The notes under the pieces: model-generated
What the model saw: only the letters and a program-made list of their open reading frames with translations
Told to the model about the DNA's origin: nothing
Databases searched by the model: none
Position numbers and translations under genes: made by a program
Source: Streptomyces sp. NBC_01431
Lineage (GTDB): Bacteria > Actinomycetota > Actinomycetes > Streptomycetales > Streptomycetaceae
DNA length: 64,000 nt
Reading direction: 5' to 3'
Assembly (NCBI RefSeq): GCF_036231355.1
Contig: NZ_CP109496.1
Location: 5,456,001 to 5,520,000, forward strand
Shown here: in pieces, positions 26,299 to 35,506 of the stretch
Numbering within the stretch: position 1 is the stretch's first letter
Layout of the letters: the number at the start of each line of letters is the position of its first letter

Positions 26299-27363
26299 AT
26301 GCGCTGGAACGAGATCTATGTCGCCTCGCTCGGCAGCTGGCTGCCGGAGCCCGTCCCGGTGGCCGAGGCCGTCGCGGCCGGGGAGTGCGGCCAGGAGTGG
26401 ATCGATGACTTCGGGTACGAGTCCGTGCGGATCGCCCGCGAGAGTGAGGAGGAGGGCTGGACGGCGCCGCCGGACATGGCCGTCGCCGCCGGCCGCACCG
26501 CCCACGAGCGCTCCGGCCTGAAGAAGTCCGCGTACTCCCTGCTGCTGCACGGCAGCACCTGGTTCCAGGGCCTGGACATCTGGCCCGCCGCGTCCTACAT
26601 CGCCAAGCGGACCGTCGGCGCCACGGTGCCCGGCCTCGATGTGCAGCAGCGCTGCAACATCGGCGTCAGCGGCCTCGACCTGGCCGCCGCCCACCTGAAG
26701 GCCGGCTACGGCAAGGGCAGCGCGGTCATGCTCACCACCGCCGACCGCTTCGGCGGCCCCGGCGCCAACCGCTGGCAGCTGCGGCACGGCAACGCCTACG
26801 CGGACGGCGCGACCGCCACCATCCTGTCCACCGAGGGCGGTTTCGCCCGGCTGGTGGCCACCGCGACCGTCGCCGACAACTCTCTTGAGCCGATGGCCCG
26901 CGGCGACGAGGAGTTCGGCCCGGTCTCGCGCGCCGCCGAGCGGCAGATCGACCTCACCGTACGCGGCGACGCCCACAAGGCCGTCAGCGACGAGACGATG
27001 ACCAACATCCGCTTCGGCAAGGTGATGCAGGAGGCCAAGCAGGCCGTCCTGGACGACGCCGGGCTTGAGATCGACGACATCGCGTACGTCATCATCCCCT
27101 CCACCGGCCGCATCCAGGGCCCCTTCCAGATCCACCACCTGCTGGGCGTGGACGAGTCGGAGACCACCTGGGAGTTCGCCCGCCGCAGCGGCCACATCGG
27201 CGCCGGCGACTGGGCCGCGGGCCTCGAAGACCTCTTGCTCACCGGCCGGTTGACGCCCGGCGACCACGTGATGCTCTACGGCGGCGGAGCGGGCTACACC
27301 ATCACCACCGCCGTACTGGAAATCCTGGAGATCCCGGCCTGGGCCGAGCCGGCCGCGGCCTGA
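26299..27363 (+). CDS. KASIII-like enzyme, probable acyltransferase (CerJ/CloN2 type)
   Basis: A 354-aa thiolase-fold protein. C119 in QQRCNIGVSG aligns with the KASIII nucleophile. The usual HQAN histidine region reads PSTGRIQGPF, and the usual asparagine region reads RSGHIGAGDW, with Asp where Asn is expected. An Asp in that place is characteristic of CerJ-type enzymes that transfer acyl groups to sugar hydroxyls rather than condense malonyl-ACP. It may move the group from the ACP at 11851 to a deoxysugar. Alternatively it could set a non-acetate polyketide starter. Start ATG 26299 follows GGGGAG; it leads a three-gene operon. Confidence 0.82.
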   Translation: MRWNEIYVASLGSWLPEPVPVAEAVAAGECGQEWIDDFGYESVRIARESEEEGWTAPPDMAVAAGRTAHERSGLKKSAYSLLLHGSTWFQGLDIWPAASYIAKRTVGATVPGLDVQQRCNIGVSGLDLAAAHLKAGYGKGSAVMLTTADRFGGPGANRWQLRHGNAYADGATATILSTEGGFARLVATATVADNSLEPMARGDEEFGPVSRAAERQIDLTVRGDAHKAVSDETMTNIRFGKVMQEAKQAVLDDAGLEIDDIAYVIIPSTGRIQGPFQIHHLLGVDESETTWEFARRSGHIGAGDWAAGLEDLLLTGRLTPGDHVMLYGGGAGYTITTAVLEILEIPAWAEPAAA

Positions 27364-27397
27364 ACGAGCCGCCCACCACAAGGAGTTGGCACATCCC

Positions 27398-28159
27398 ATG
27401 GAGATAGTCGGCAGGGGCTTCCTGGCCGGACACCTGGCAGGCATCGCCGAGCACCACCGGGACGTGGTGGCGCTGGCCGCCGGGGTCTCGGCCGCCGGGG
27501 ACATCCCGCCCGAGCAGTACACCCGGGAGTCCAAGCGCCTGTACGAGGTGCTGCGGCACTGCGAGAAGACCGGCAGACGCCTGGTGTTCTTCTCCACGGC
27601 GTCCGCCGGGATGTACTCGGTCCCCGACGCCTCGCCCGGCCGCGAGGACGGCCCGGTCTACCCGGCCACCCCGTACGGCCGGCACAAGCTGTCGCTCGAA
27701 GCGGTCGTCAAGTCCTCGGACGTCGAGTACCTGATCCTGCGCCTGTCGCACGTCGTCGGCTTCAACCAGCCCGCCCATCAGCTACTGCCCGCGCTGGTAC
27801 GACAGTTGGTGAGCGGCAGTATCCAGGTCCACCGCGGCGCGCAGCGCGATCTCATCGACGTCGAGGACGTCATCAAGATCGTGCACACGCTGCTCGTCGA
27901 CGGCCGCACCCGGGACGTCGTCAACGTCGCGTCGGGCCACGCCCCGCGCATCGAGGACGTCGTCGCGCACATGGAGCACCTGCTCGGCACCCGCGCCGAG
28001 AAGACCTACGTGGAGGCGTCCGGCGCCCAGCCGGTCTCCATCGACAAGCTCTGCCGTCTCGTGCCGCCGGTGTACGGGCTCGGCTTCGGCCCCGACTACT
28101 ACCGGGGCGTCCTCGACAAGTACGTGCACGCCTACGCGCACCAGCCGGTCGGCGCGTAA
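27398..28159 (+). CDS. NAD-dependent epimerase/dehydratase family protein (short SDR-like)
   Basis: A 253-aa protein with an unusual N-terminal nucleotide-binding loop VGRGFLAGHL and the catalytic-type YGRHK (TPYGRHKLSLE). RDLIDVEDVIKIV resembles the C-terminal part of sugar-nucleotide epimerases. It is shorter than RmlB-type enzymes and lacks a clear TGxxGxxG. It may be a sugar ketoreductase or epimerase acting with the KASIII-like enzyme. ATG 27398 is chosen because the AAGGAG at 27380 abuts the earlier in-frame TTG. Middle gene of the operon; substrate unknown. Confidence 0.75.
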   Translation: MEIVGRGFLAGHLAGIAEHHRDVVALAAGVSAAGDIPPEQYTRESKRLYEVLRHCEKTGRRLVFFSTASAGMYSVPDASPGREDGPVYPATPYGRHKLSLEAVVKSSDVEYLILRLSHVVGFNQPAHQLLPALVRQLVSGSIQVHRGAQRDLIDVEDVIKIVHTLLVDGRTRDVVNVASGHAPRIEDVVAHMEHLLGTRAEKTYVEASGAQPVSIDKLCRLVPPVYGLGFGPDYYRGVLDKYVHAYAHQPVGA

Positions 28160-28228
28160 CCCAGCTCGTTCGAGCACCCGCGCAAGAACCCGTTCACGAA
28201 CCCATTCAGGAATCGGAAGGCCACACCC

Positions 28229-28900
28229 ATGAGCGAGAACAGCCCCGTCGTCGCCGTCGCCCACTTCGTCCTCAAGGACAAGCACAAGGCGAAGGGCGCC
28301 GAGTTCGAGAAGGCGTACCTCAAGTACAAGGAGGCCGTCGCCGCCAAGGACGGTCTGCTGCGCACCGCGCTGCTCCGCGGCATCAAGGAGCCCGACAACT
28401 TCGTCATCCTCACCTGGTGGCGGGACGCCGACGCGCACCGCACGGTGGTCGGTGACTGGCAGTTCTTCACCGCGGTCAGCAGCCGCTTCGTCTACCTCGC
28501 CGCCATCACCAGCGTGCACGGCCCGGTGCTCGCCGGCCAGAGCGCGGCCGACGGACTCGGCGAGCTCGCGGTGCCGTCCGCGGACGCGGCGGTCGCGCTG
28601 ACCACGTTCACCCTGCGCGAGGGCGCCGACCAGCAGGCCTTCGAGGCCTCCTTCCTCGGCCACCTCGCCTTCGTGAAGGGTCACGACGGCTTCCTCGGAC
28701 ACCAGTTGGTGCACTCCAACCGTGAGACCGGCGCCTACGTCAACATCGGCTGGTGGAGCGGCCCGCAGTCCTACCTGCCGGTCCTCAAGAGCCCGGAGAT
28801 GGCCGCCGACGCCAAGACCATGGCCGTGCACGCCGAGGTCAAGGGCGGCCTCTACAAGGCGGTCGTCGACTCGGCCCGCACCGAGGTCGCAGCCGTCTGA
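28229..28900 (+). CDS. Double-domain antibiotic biosynthesis monooxygenase (ABM)
   Basis: A 223-aa protein made of two dimeric alpha/beta-barrel (ABM) repeats. Repeat 1 includes FVILTWWRDADAHRTVV, repeat 2 includes YVNIGWWSGPQSYLPVL. Single-domain members (ActVA-Orf6, SnoaB, TcmH) are about 110 aa and oxidise anthrones to quinones without a cofactor; here both copies are fused. Expected role is cofactor-free oxygenation of the aromatic core. Last gene of the operon, followed at once by a terminator. Confidence 0.85.
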   Translation: MSENSPVVAVAHFVLKDKHKAKGAEFEKAYLKYKEAVAAKDGLLRTALLRGIKEPDNFVILTWWRDADAHRTVVGDWQFFTAVSSRFVYLAAITSVHGPVLAGQSAADGLGELAVPSADAAVALTTFTLREGADQQAFEASFLGHLAFVKGHDGFLGHQLVHSNRETGAYVNIGWWSGPQSYLPVLKSPEMAADAKTMAVHAEVKGGLYKAVVDSARTEVAAV

Positions 28901-28923
28901 GCACCGCTGAAGCACCACACACC

Positions 28924-28960
28924 AAAGGCGGGCCGGGTCTTCAAGACCCGGCCCGCCTTT
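28924..28960. terminator. Bidirectional hairpin terminator
   Basis: A near-perfect palindrome (28924-28941 and 28943-28960) forms a stem of about 16 bp. It separates the convergent ABM gene and FAD hydroxylase. Confidence 0.93.
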
Positions 28961-28974
28961 CGTGTTCCCCGTGT

Positions 28975-30237
28975 TCAGCGGCCGGTGAACAGCCCCTCGG
29001 CCACCTCGATCGACGGGTTGCCGAACGCGATGGTGCGCAGCACCTTGCGGTACAGCGGCGTGTGCTTGACGACGGCCGCCAGTTTCGGGCGCACCCGCGT
29101 GGAGAACGTGCCCGTCGACAGCATCGCCTTGGACTGGATGCCCTGGAGCCGCATCATCGTCGCGATGTCCGGAGCCCGGCGCGCCTCGAAACGCGACAGG
29201 AGCGCCGCGCTCGCGTCGCCCCGCCCGACCGACTCCACGAGCAGCGGGTGCAGCACCACCGCGTCCTGAACCGACAGGTTGATGCCCTGCGCGCCGATCG
29301 GGCTGTGCGTGTGCGCCGCGTCGCCGATCAGGACCAGGCCGTCGGCGGCCCAGCGCTCGGCCCGGCCGGAGAACACGTCAAGCAGGCTCAGATCACGCAG
29401 CGAGGTGATCTGCTCGCCGATGAGGTCCGCATAGGCGGGCACCGCCTTCGCCAGCTGCGCCTTGACGTGATCGAGACCCTGCGCGACGACGTCCTTGTAG
29501 CCCCCGTGCGGCAGGGTCCAGCCGACCTGGATCCGGTCCGGCCAGGACCCGTACGCGAGCACCGGGCTGGTGCCCGCGCTCCTGAACACCCTGACGTCAT
29601 GGGCCTCTTGGGGCTGGTTGCTGGTCAGTTTGAACCACAGCACGTCCTGGTCGAAGGCCTCGCTGCGGCCCGCCTCGATCCCGGCCAGCCGGCGCACCTT
29701 GGAGAACCGCCCGTCGGCGCCGACCACGACCTTGCTGTGGAAGACGTGCCCGTCGGCGGCGGCCCCGGTGACCCGGCCCCGCTCGTCGCGCAGCAGCGCG
29801 TTGACGCGGCAGCCGTCCACGTACTCGAAGTCGGTGAACTCGGCGCAGTGCAGCAGGAGTTCGGTGAGCAGGTGCGACTGGGGGATGGACAGGAGGTGGT
29901 CGTAGGGGGCCGGAAGCGCGCGGTAGTCGATGTCGAGCAGCACCCGGTCCTGCTCCACCAGCCGGAAGCGGTCGTGCTCGTGGCAGCCGCGCGCACGGGC
30001 GCCGTCGAGCACCCCGAGCCGGTCCAGGACCGTCATCGCGCCCGGCTGGAGGATCTCGCCGCGGAACTCCCGCTGGTGCGAGCGCGAGCGCTCCACCACG
30101 GTCACCCGCACCCCGGACTTCAGCAGCAGCAGCGCCAGGGTGAGACCGGCGGGGCCCGCCCCGACGATGCACACGTCACTGCGGTGCTCCTCGTCGGCGC
30201 GGGCCCCGGCACGGACCTCTTCGGCGGCGGCGGTCAT
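28975..30237 (-). CDS. FAD-dependent monooxygenase of aromatic polyketide pathways
   Basis: A 420-aa PHBH-fold flavoprotein. The FAD motif is CIVGAGPAGLTLALLLLKSG; the DG motif is VVGADGRFSKVR; the GD motif is GDAAHTHSPIGAQGINLS. It lacks the C-terminal extension of the hydroxylase at 4031, so the two are different types. Candidate reactions are ring hydroxylation or Baeyer-Villiger-type oxidation. Start ATG 30237 overlaps the stop of the SRPBCC gene (ATGA). It is the last gene of the six-gene tailoring operon that begins with the ketoreductase. Confidence 0.9.
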   Translation of the reverse strand: MTAAAEEVRAGARADEEHRSDVCIVGAGPAGLTLALLLLKSGVRVTVVERSRSHQREFRGEILQPGAMTVLDRLGVLDGARARGCHEHDRFRLVEQDRVLLDIDYRALPAPYDHLLSIPQSHLLTELLLHCAEFTDFEYVDGCRVNALLRDERGRVTGAAADGHVFHSKVVVGADGRFSKVRRLAGIEAGRSEAFDQDVLWFKLTSNQPQEAHDVRVFRSAGTSPVLAYGSWPDRIQVGWTLPHGGYKDVVAQGLDHVKAQLAKAVPAYADLIGEQITSLRDLSLLDVFSGRAERWAADGLVLIGDAAHTHSPIGAQGINLSVQDAVVLHPLLVESVGRGDASAALLSRFEARRAPDIATMMRLQGIQSKAMLSTGTFSTRVRPKLAAVVKHTPLYRKVLRTIAFGNPSIEVAEGLFTGR

Positions 30238-31064
30238 CGCTGCCCGGCCGACGCGAGCGCCGACCGCACGTCCGTGGTGGCCAGTTCGAGCAACCGGTCG
30301 CGTCCGGTGGATGCCACCGCCAGCACGTCCGCGGTCACCCGGACCCCGCCCGTCACCTCGGTCAGGCGCCACCGCCGCCGGTAGAGCTCGGCCGGCGAGG
30401 GCGGCGTGAGCAGCTTCTGGACCAGGGTGTGCCCGGCGTGCTCGATCTGCACGGTGGGGATGCCGTCCTGGCTGCCGAACCAGGCGCTCTGCGCGCCGTC
30501 GCGCCGCGGCAGCGCGGCCATGAGCCGTGCGTACACCGAGGCCGGGGAGCCGGGGAGCACGGTGCTGTCCTCGACCCGGATGACGTCGCCGGTCAGCGAA
30601 CCGGGCTGCTCCGTCTTGGACTTGAGGGTGCGCATCTGGAGACCGCCGTGCCGGTCGAGCTCGCCGGCGGTGTCCTCGGGGTCGGCGTCGGTGGTGAACC
30701 AGTGCCCGGACACCACCTGGCAGCCGCCGTCGGGGCGGGACAGGAAGTCCCAGGTGCCGCCGAGCTCCTTGATCGGGCCCACCGAGCCCTGCTGCACGAA
30801 GTCCATGCGCAGCGCCACCGGGTCCAGGGTGCGCCGGGAGGTCCAGATGCGCAGACCACCCTCGGGTCCCGGACGCACCGCCCAGAACTTCACCTCGTCG
30901 TCATGGCCGTCCTGGGTGACGACCTCGGTGTGCGCGATCCAGGGGTAGAGCAGCGGCCAGTCGGCGACATTTGTCAGCGCGCGGTAGACCAGGTCCGCCG
31001 GGGCGTCGATGTCGATTCCGGCGCGCGTGCGGTGGATCTCCCGGTCGGTGGTGGAAGTGCTCAC
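30234..31064 (-). CDS. SRPBCC polyketide cyclase/aromatase-like protein
   Basis: A 276-aa START/Bet v1-fold protein with two helix-grip halves. The first (about 10-150) has IDIDAPADLVYRALTNVADW and GGTWDFLSRPDGG, matching polyketide aromatase/cyclases. The second (about 165-275) is weaker and shorter than in standard 315-aa di-domain enzymes. It probably shapes a later ring than the full ARO/CYC encoded at 33664 in the same operon. The second half could alternatively be a degenerate domain. It ends four bases into the downstream hydroxylase start. Confidence 0.85.
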   Translation of the reverse strand: MSTSTTDREIHRTRAGIDIDAPADLVYRALTNVADWPLLYPWIAHTEVVTQDGHDDEVKFWAVRPGPEGGLRIWTSRRTLDPVALRMDFVQQGSVGPIKELGGTWDFLSRPDGGCQVVSGHWFTTDADPEDTAGELDRHGGLQMRTLKSKTEQPGSLTGDVIRVEDSTVLPGSPASVYARLMAALPRRDGAQSAWFGSQDGIPTVQIEHAGHTLVQKLLTPPSPAELYRRRWRLTEVTGGVRVTADVLAVASTGRDRLLELATTDVRSALASAGQR

Positions 31065-31075
31065 AGCGGTACCTC

Positions 31076-32104
31076 TCAGAGGGTGGCGGGGGAGGGAGCG
31101 GCGGCCTTCGCCCGGAGCATCCGGCTCAGGGTCAGCCCGGGGTCGGTGACCACGACGGGCCCGAGCGCGGCGTCGATGCGGCCGAGCAGCTCGGGGTCGA
31201 GCACGGCCTCGGCGGCCGCGAGGTTGCGGCCGATCTGCTCGGGCGCGGAGGCGCCGATCACGGCCGTGGCGACCTGGGCGTTCTGAAGTACCCAGGCCAG
31301 GGCGAGTTGAGGCATCGTCAGGTTCGTGTCGTCAGCCAGCTCGGCCACGCGGGCGACGGCGCTGAGCACCTCGTCCGACAGGAAGCGGTAGCGCTGGATC
31401 GAGACGTCGCCGCCCTTGGCGGCCACCGCCCGGGACCCCGCGGGCGGCTGCCGGCCCGGCTGGTACTTTCCGGTCAGTACGCCACCGGCCAGCGGCGACC
31501 AGACCATCTGCCCGATGCCGAGCGGCGCGCACGCCGGGACGACCTCGGCCTCGATGACCCGCCACAGCATCGAGTACTGCGGCTGGTTGGAGACCAGCTC
31601 GATGCCCAGCTCGCGGGCGAGGTGCGCGGCCCGCTCGATCTCGTCGGCGGCCCACTCCGAGACACCGACGTAGCGGATCTTGCCCGCGGCCACGGCGTCC
31701 GCGAACGCCCGCATGGTGTCTTCGAGCGGCGTCGAGTCGTCGTACAGGTGCGCCTGGTACAGGTCGATGTGCCCGGTGCCGAGGCGGCGCAGCGAGGCGT
31801 CCAGGCTCTCGGCGATCCGGGCCGGCGACAGCGCGCCGGGACCCGGCCCGCCGCCCCTGCCCACCTTGGTGCAGATCACCACGGAGTCCCGGTCGACGCC
31901 CGCGAGGGCCCGGCCGAGGTGCTCCTCGGCCCGGCCCTGCGCATACGCGTCGGCGGTGTCGAACGTGGTGATGCCCGCGTCAAGGGCGGCCCGTACGCAG
32001 GCGGAGGCGGCCCGGTCGTCCAGCTGGTTGCCCGCGGTCAGCGAGTTCCCGAACGCGACCCGGCTGACCACCGGTCCCGAGGCACCGAGACGGCGGTACT
32101 CCAT
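31076..32104 (-). CDS. Aldo-keto reductase, probable NDP-hexose C-3/2,3-enone reductase (AKR12)
   Basis: A 342-aa TIM-barrel reductase. It has FDTADAYAQGRAEEHLG with the catalytic Asp/Tyr, CTKVGRG with the Lys, and DLYQAHLYD. These features resemble TylCII/EryBII/AveBVIII, which reduce the product of the 2,3-dehydratase to a 2,6-dideoxy sugar. That would fill the C-3 reduction step otherwise missing in the window. It lies within the polyketide tailoring operon rather than with the sugar genes, so a polyketide substrate is a second option. Confidence 0.8.
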   Translation of the reverse strand: MEYRRLGASGPVVSRVAFGNSLTAGNQLDDRAASACVRAALDAGITTFDTADAYAQGRAEEHLGRALAGVDRDSVVICTKVGRGGGPGPGALSPARIAESLDASLRRLGTGHIDLYQAHLYDDSTPLEDTMRAFADAVAAGKIRYVGVSEWAADEIERAAHLARELGIELVSNQPQYSMLWRVIEAEVVPACAPLGIGQMVWSPLAGGVLTGKYQPGRQPPAGSRAVAAKGGDVSIQRYRFLSDEVLSAVARVAELADDTNLTMPQLALAWVLQNAQVATAVIGASAPEQIGRNLAAAEAVLDPELLGRIDAALGPVVVTDPGLTLSRMLRAKAAAPSPATL

Positions 32105-32147
32105 GGTGAATCCCTTCTGTTCCCCGGGGCGGGCCCGCCGCCCCGGC

Positions 32148-33671
32148 TCAGCCCGCGACGGGCTGACGGCTGGTCAACCGCTCGGCCAGGAGCCGCCGTT
32201 GGATCTTTCCGTTGCCCGAGCGGGGAATGACGTCGAGGGTCATGGCGTCCCGTATGTGCTGGTAGTACGGCAGCGCCTCGTTGGCCCGGTCCACGATCTC
32301 CGCGAGTTCTTCCTCGCGCGCCCCGGCGAGGACCACCAGGGCGCCCGCGACCGCGCCGTGCGCGGCGTCCGCCACCTCGACCACGACGACGTCCGCGACC
32401 CGCGCGTCGCGGCGCAGCACCCGCTCCACGTCCGAGGGGGCGACCAGGAAGTTGTCGCACTTGAAGACGTCTTTCAGGCGGTCGACCAGGAACAGCCGGC
32501 CGTCCGCGTCGATCCGGCCGACGTCGCCGGTGCTCAGCCAGCCGTCCGGCTCCAGGCCGGTGCCGTCGGGCCCGCCCGCGTAGCCCTGCATCACCTGAGG
32601 GCCGCGCAGCTGCACCTCGCCGACGCCGCCCACCGCGAGCACCGCCCGCGAGTCGATGTCCACGACCCGGCACTCGGTCCCGGCGACCGGCGTGCCGACC
32701 GAGCCGTGCACCGGCTGGTCGGGGTCGTCGCTGTGGGTCAGCGGGGAGGTCTCGGCGAGCCCGTACCCCTGGAAGACCGGGACGCCGAACCGCTTGGACA
32801 GGCGGCGGGCGGCCGGTACCGGAAGGCCGGAGCCGCCCGAGGCGATCCGGCGCACCGTCGTCATCGAGACGGAGTCCAGGTCCGGGTCGGCCGCGAGCCG
32901 GGCCAGCCGGACCGGCAGGCTGTACAGGATCGTGGCGCCATGCCGGTTCGCGGTCATCAGCGCGGCGTACGGCTCCGGCGCTGCGCACAGCACCTGTGTG
33001 GCGCCCGCCGCGATCGCCGAGTTGAGGTGCATCGGGTGATAGGTCGGCAGATGGTTCAGGGTGACCGCCTCGCCGTCGAGGCGGTGCGCCTGGGCGATCT
33101 GCGCGGCGTTCACCGTCACGTTGCGGTGGCTGAGCCGGACCGCCTTGGGGCGGCCGGTGGTGCCACTGGTGAACTGGAGAGCGGCGGTGTCGCCGGGGCC
33201 CTTGGCGTGGGCGGCCGGCGGGGCGTCGCAGGTGAGCCGGGCCAGACCGTCCGTGCCCGCGCCGATCAGCACGACCTCGCGCAGCTCGGGCAGCCGGTCG
33301 CGGACCTGCTCCAGGCGCGCGTTCAGGGCCGGGTCGAGCAGCACGACGCTCGCCCCGCCGAGACCGAGCACGTGCGCCAGGTCGTCCTCGCGCAGCAGCG
33401 GGTTGACCACCGCGACGGTGTGCCCGGCCCGCACGGCCGCGTAGTACGCGACCGCGAAGTCGGGGTGCAGCACGGAGCCCACCGCGACGACCGACGGCTC
33501 GGGCGCCAGGGCCTGGAGGGCTGCCGCCACGACGGTCACCCGGGCGTCCAGGGTGGCGTAGTCCAGCTCGGTGTCGTCGGTGACGATCGCACGGCGCTCG
33601 GGATGGGCGGACGCGGCCCGCGAAAGCAGCTGGTCGAGGCGGTCCGGCAGCTCGGGCAGGGTGTCAGCCAC
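32148..33671 (-). CDS. Acyl-CoA ligase of aromatic PKS type
   Basis: A 507-aa ANL enzyme with FTSGTTGRPKAVRLSHRN, YGLAETSPLTHSDD, STGDVGRID and terminal RSGNGKIQRRLL. Ligases of this kind occur in aureolic-acid and tetracycline clusters (MtmL, OxyH as I recall), where they are linked to late cyclisation or starter handling rather than to a free acid that is obvious. Its start overlaps the ARO/CYC stop by eight bases, so it belongs firmly to the polyketide operon, in contrast with the ligase at 10289 that has its own ACP. Confidence 0.87.
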   Translation of the reverse strand: MADTLPELPDRLDQLLSRAASAHPERRAIVTDDTELDYATLDARVTVVAAALQALAPEPSVVAVGSVLHPDFAVAYYAAVRAGHTVAVVNPLLREDDLAHVLGLGGASVVLLDPALNARLEQVRDRLPELREVVLIGAGTDGLARLTCDAPPAAHAKGPGDTAALQFTSGTTGRPKAVRLSHRNVTVNAAQIAQAHRLDGEAVTLNHLPTYHPMHLNSAIAAGATQVLCAAPEPYAALMTANRHGATILYSLPVRLARLAADPDLDSVSMTTVRRIASGGSGLPVPAARRLSKRFGVPVFQGYGLAETSPLTHSDDPDQPVHGSVGTPVAGTECRVVDIDSRAVLAVGGVGEVQLRGPQVMQGYAGGPDGTGLEPDGWLSTGDVGRIDADGRLFLVDRLKDVFKCDNFLVAPSDVERVLRRDARVADVVVVEVADAAHGAVAGALVVLAGAREEELAEIVDRANEALPYYQHIRDAMTLDVIPRSGNGKIQRRLLAERLTSRQPVAG

Positions 33672-34614
33672 GGAGCGCCTCCGCGTAACTGCGGGCCAGC
33701 TTCAGGGTGTTGGTGGAGTTGGTGGACAGCGCGCGGTGCACATAGGCGCGGGCGTCGGCCACGGTCTTGCCCTCGCCGAGGTACTTCTCGATGGTGTCGG
33801 TCCGCAGCGTGACCGTGTGCCGGGAGGTGACATCGACGCCGCCGCCCGCCGCGACGATGGTCCAGCGACCGGTATGGGCGGTCATCAGACCGGGCACGGT
33901 GGTCTGCTTGTAGACGATGCGGTCCGGGGCGAAGACCACGCGGATCGACTCGGTGGTGTGCACCGAACCGTCGGCGGTGCTGGTGTCCATCGCCATCACC
34001 TGCACACCCGGTTCGTCCTCGGTGAGGTCCAGGCGCGCCACGTGCGGCAGGCGCTCGGGCCACAGGTCGGCCCGGTTCAGGAAGTCGAACACGTCGGCGC
34101 CGTCGGCGTCCATGTGGACGGTGTCGTCGAAGGTGAAGACGAGCTCATCCAACTCGGCGTGCCGCTCGGCGAGTTCCTTGATGTTGTTCAGCTCGGTCGC
34201 GCTGTTGCGGTCCACGGCCGCGTTGATCCAGTCCACCGACTCGGGGGCGTCGCCGACGGCCTCGAAGTCGTGGTGCAGTTCGAGCAGCGAGGTCCCGGCG
34301 TCAACGGGGGAGACCACCCAGGCGCCGCCCATGCCGGCCACCGGCGGCGCCGAGACCTCCTGGCGGAAGTCGACGCGCAGGCGCTCAGCGTCAAAGGTGC
34401 GGCGCGAGACCCAGGTCTTGACGGCGCCGTTCGCGGTCGCCCAGATGCGGATGCGCTCCGAACCCGCGTCCTGCTCCAGGTGCTCGACGTGCACATTGGG
34501 GCCGAAGTACTGCGGCCACTTGGTGACATCGGCGACGATCCCGTACACGACCTCGGCGGGGGCGGCGACGGCGACGCTGTGGAGGGTGTGGTGCTTCGTT
34601 CCGGTCACGGACAC
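33664..34614 (-). CDS. Di-domain aromatase/cyclase (ARO/CYC)
   Basis: A 316-aa protein with two SRPBCC halves, the standard size for ActVII/OxyK-type enzymes. Half 1 starts HSVAVAAPAEVVYGIVADV with KWPQYFGP; half 2 has DDTVHMDADGADVFDFLNR and LPHVARLDL. It would close and aromatise the first ring of the reduced poly-beta-ketone after the ketoreductase. The start chosen is GTG 34614 with AAGGAA upstream, giving the expected length. Second gene of the operon, 44 bases after the ketoreductase. Confidence 0.93.
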   Translation of the reverse strand: MSVTGTKHHTLHSVAVAAPAEVVYGIVADVTKWPQYFGPNVHVEHLEQDAGSERIRIWATANGAVKTWVSRRTFDAERLRVDFRQEVSAPPVAGMGGAWVVSPVDAGTSLLELHHDFEAVGDAPESVDWINAAVDRNSATELNNIKELAERHAELDELVFTFDDTVHMDADGADVFDFLNRADLWPERLPHVARLDLTEDEPGVQVMAMDTSTADGSVHTTESIRVVFAPDRIVYKQTTVPGLMTAHTGRWTIVAAGGGVDVTSRHTVTLRTDTIEKYLGEGKTVADARAYVHRALSTNSTNTLKLARSYAEALRG

Positions 34615-34658
34615 GGGAAATTCCTTATCTGCTGGGGGAGTTGAGGTGATCCGTCGGC

Positions 34659-35456
34659 TCAGAAGTTGCCGAGGCCGCCGCAGACGTTGAGCGCCTGCGC
34701 GGTGATCGAGGCCGCGGTGTCGGTGGCCAGGTAGCCGACCAGACCGGCGACCTCCTCGGGGGTCGAGTAGCGGCCCAGCGGGATCTTCGAGGTGAACTTG
34801 GCGAGGATCGCGTCCTCGGAGGTGTCGTACGCCTCGGCGTAGCCCTGCCGCACGCGCTGTGCCATCGGCGTCTCGACGTAGCCGGGGCAGACCGCGTTCA
34901 CGGTGATCCCGGTCGGCGCGAGCTCGTTGCCGAGCGCCTTGGTGAAGCCGACCACGCCGTGCTTGGAGGCGGAGTACGGGGCGCCGAGGACCACGCCCTG
35001 CTTGCCCGCCGTGGAGGCGATGTTGATGACCCGGCCCCAGCCGCGCTCGCGCATGCCGCCGACGTTGAGCACCTCGCGGGTCACCCGGAACACGCTGTTC
35101 AAGTTGGTGTCGATGACGTCGTCCCACACCTCGTCGGAGACGTCGGCGGTCACGCCGCCGCCGCTGCGGCCGGCGTTGTTGACCACGACGTCGACACGGC
35201 CGTACGCGGTGACGGCGGCGGCCACGAGCTCCTTGACGGACTCGGCGCTGCGGACGTCGGCGGTCGCGCCGGAGACCTCAAGGCCCTCCTCGCGGAGCTC
35301 CTTGACCGTGAGCTCCACGGACTCGGCGCCGCGCGCGCAGATGAACACCGCGAGCCCGGCCTGGCCCAGCGCCCGCGCCGACGCCAGCCCGATCCCGCTG
35401 GTCGCCCCGGTGATGAGCGCGACCCGGCGCTCGCTCGTGTCCTTGGGCTGAGTCAT
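34659..35456 (-). CDS. Type II PKS C-9 type ketoreductase (ActIII family)
   Basis: A 265-aa short-chain dehydrogenase. It carries TGATSGIG for NADPH, NNAGRSGGG, the catalytic YSASK, and PGYVETPMA, all hallmarks of ActIII-type ketoreductases that reduce the C-9 ketone of the nascent polyketide. Presence of this KR with a di-domain ARO/CYC places the core in the reduced class (tetracycline, aureolic acid, anthracycline, angucycline). Start ATG 35456; first gene of the six-gene operon, downstream of a SARP-like site. Confidence 0.95.
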   Translation of the reverse strand: MTQPKDTSERRVALITGATSGIGLASARALGQAGLAVFICARGAESVELTVKELREEGLEVSGATADVRSAESVKELVAAAVTAYGRVDVVVNNAGRSGGGVTADVSDEVWDDVIDTNLNSVFRVTREVLNVGGMRERGWGRVINIASTAGKQGVVLGAPYSASKHGVVGFTKALGNELAPTGITVNAVCPGYVETPMAQRVRQGYAEAYDTSEDAILAKFTSKIPLGRYSTPEEVAGLVGYLATDTAASITAQALNVCGGLGNF

Positions 35457-35506
35457 ACGAATCTCCTCGAATGAGTTGGTGTACGCGCCCCAAAGTGCCG
35501 AGCCCC

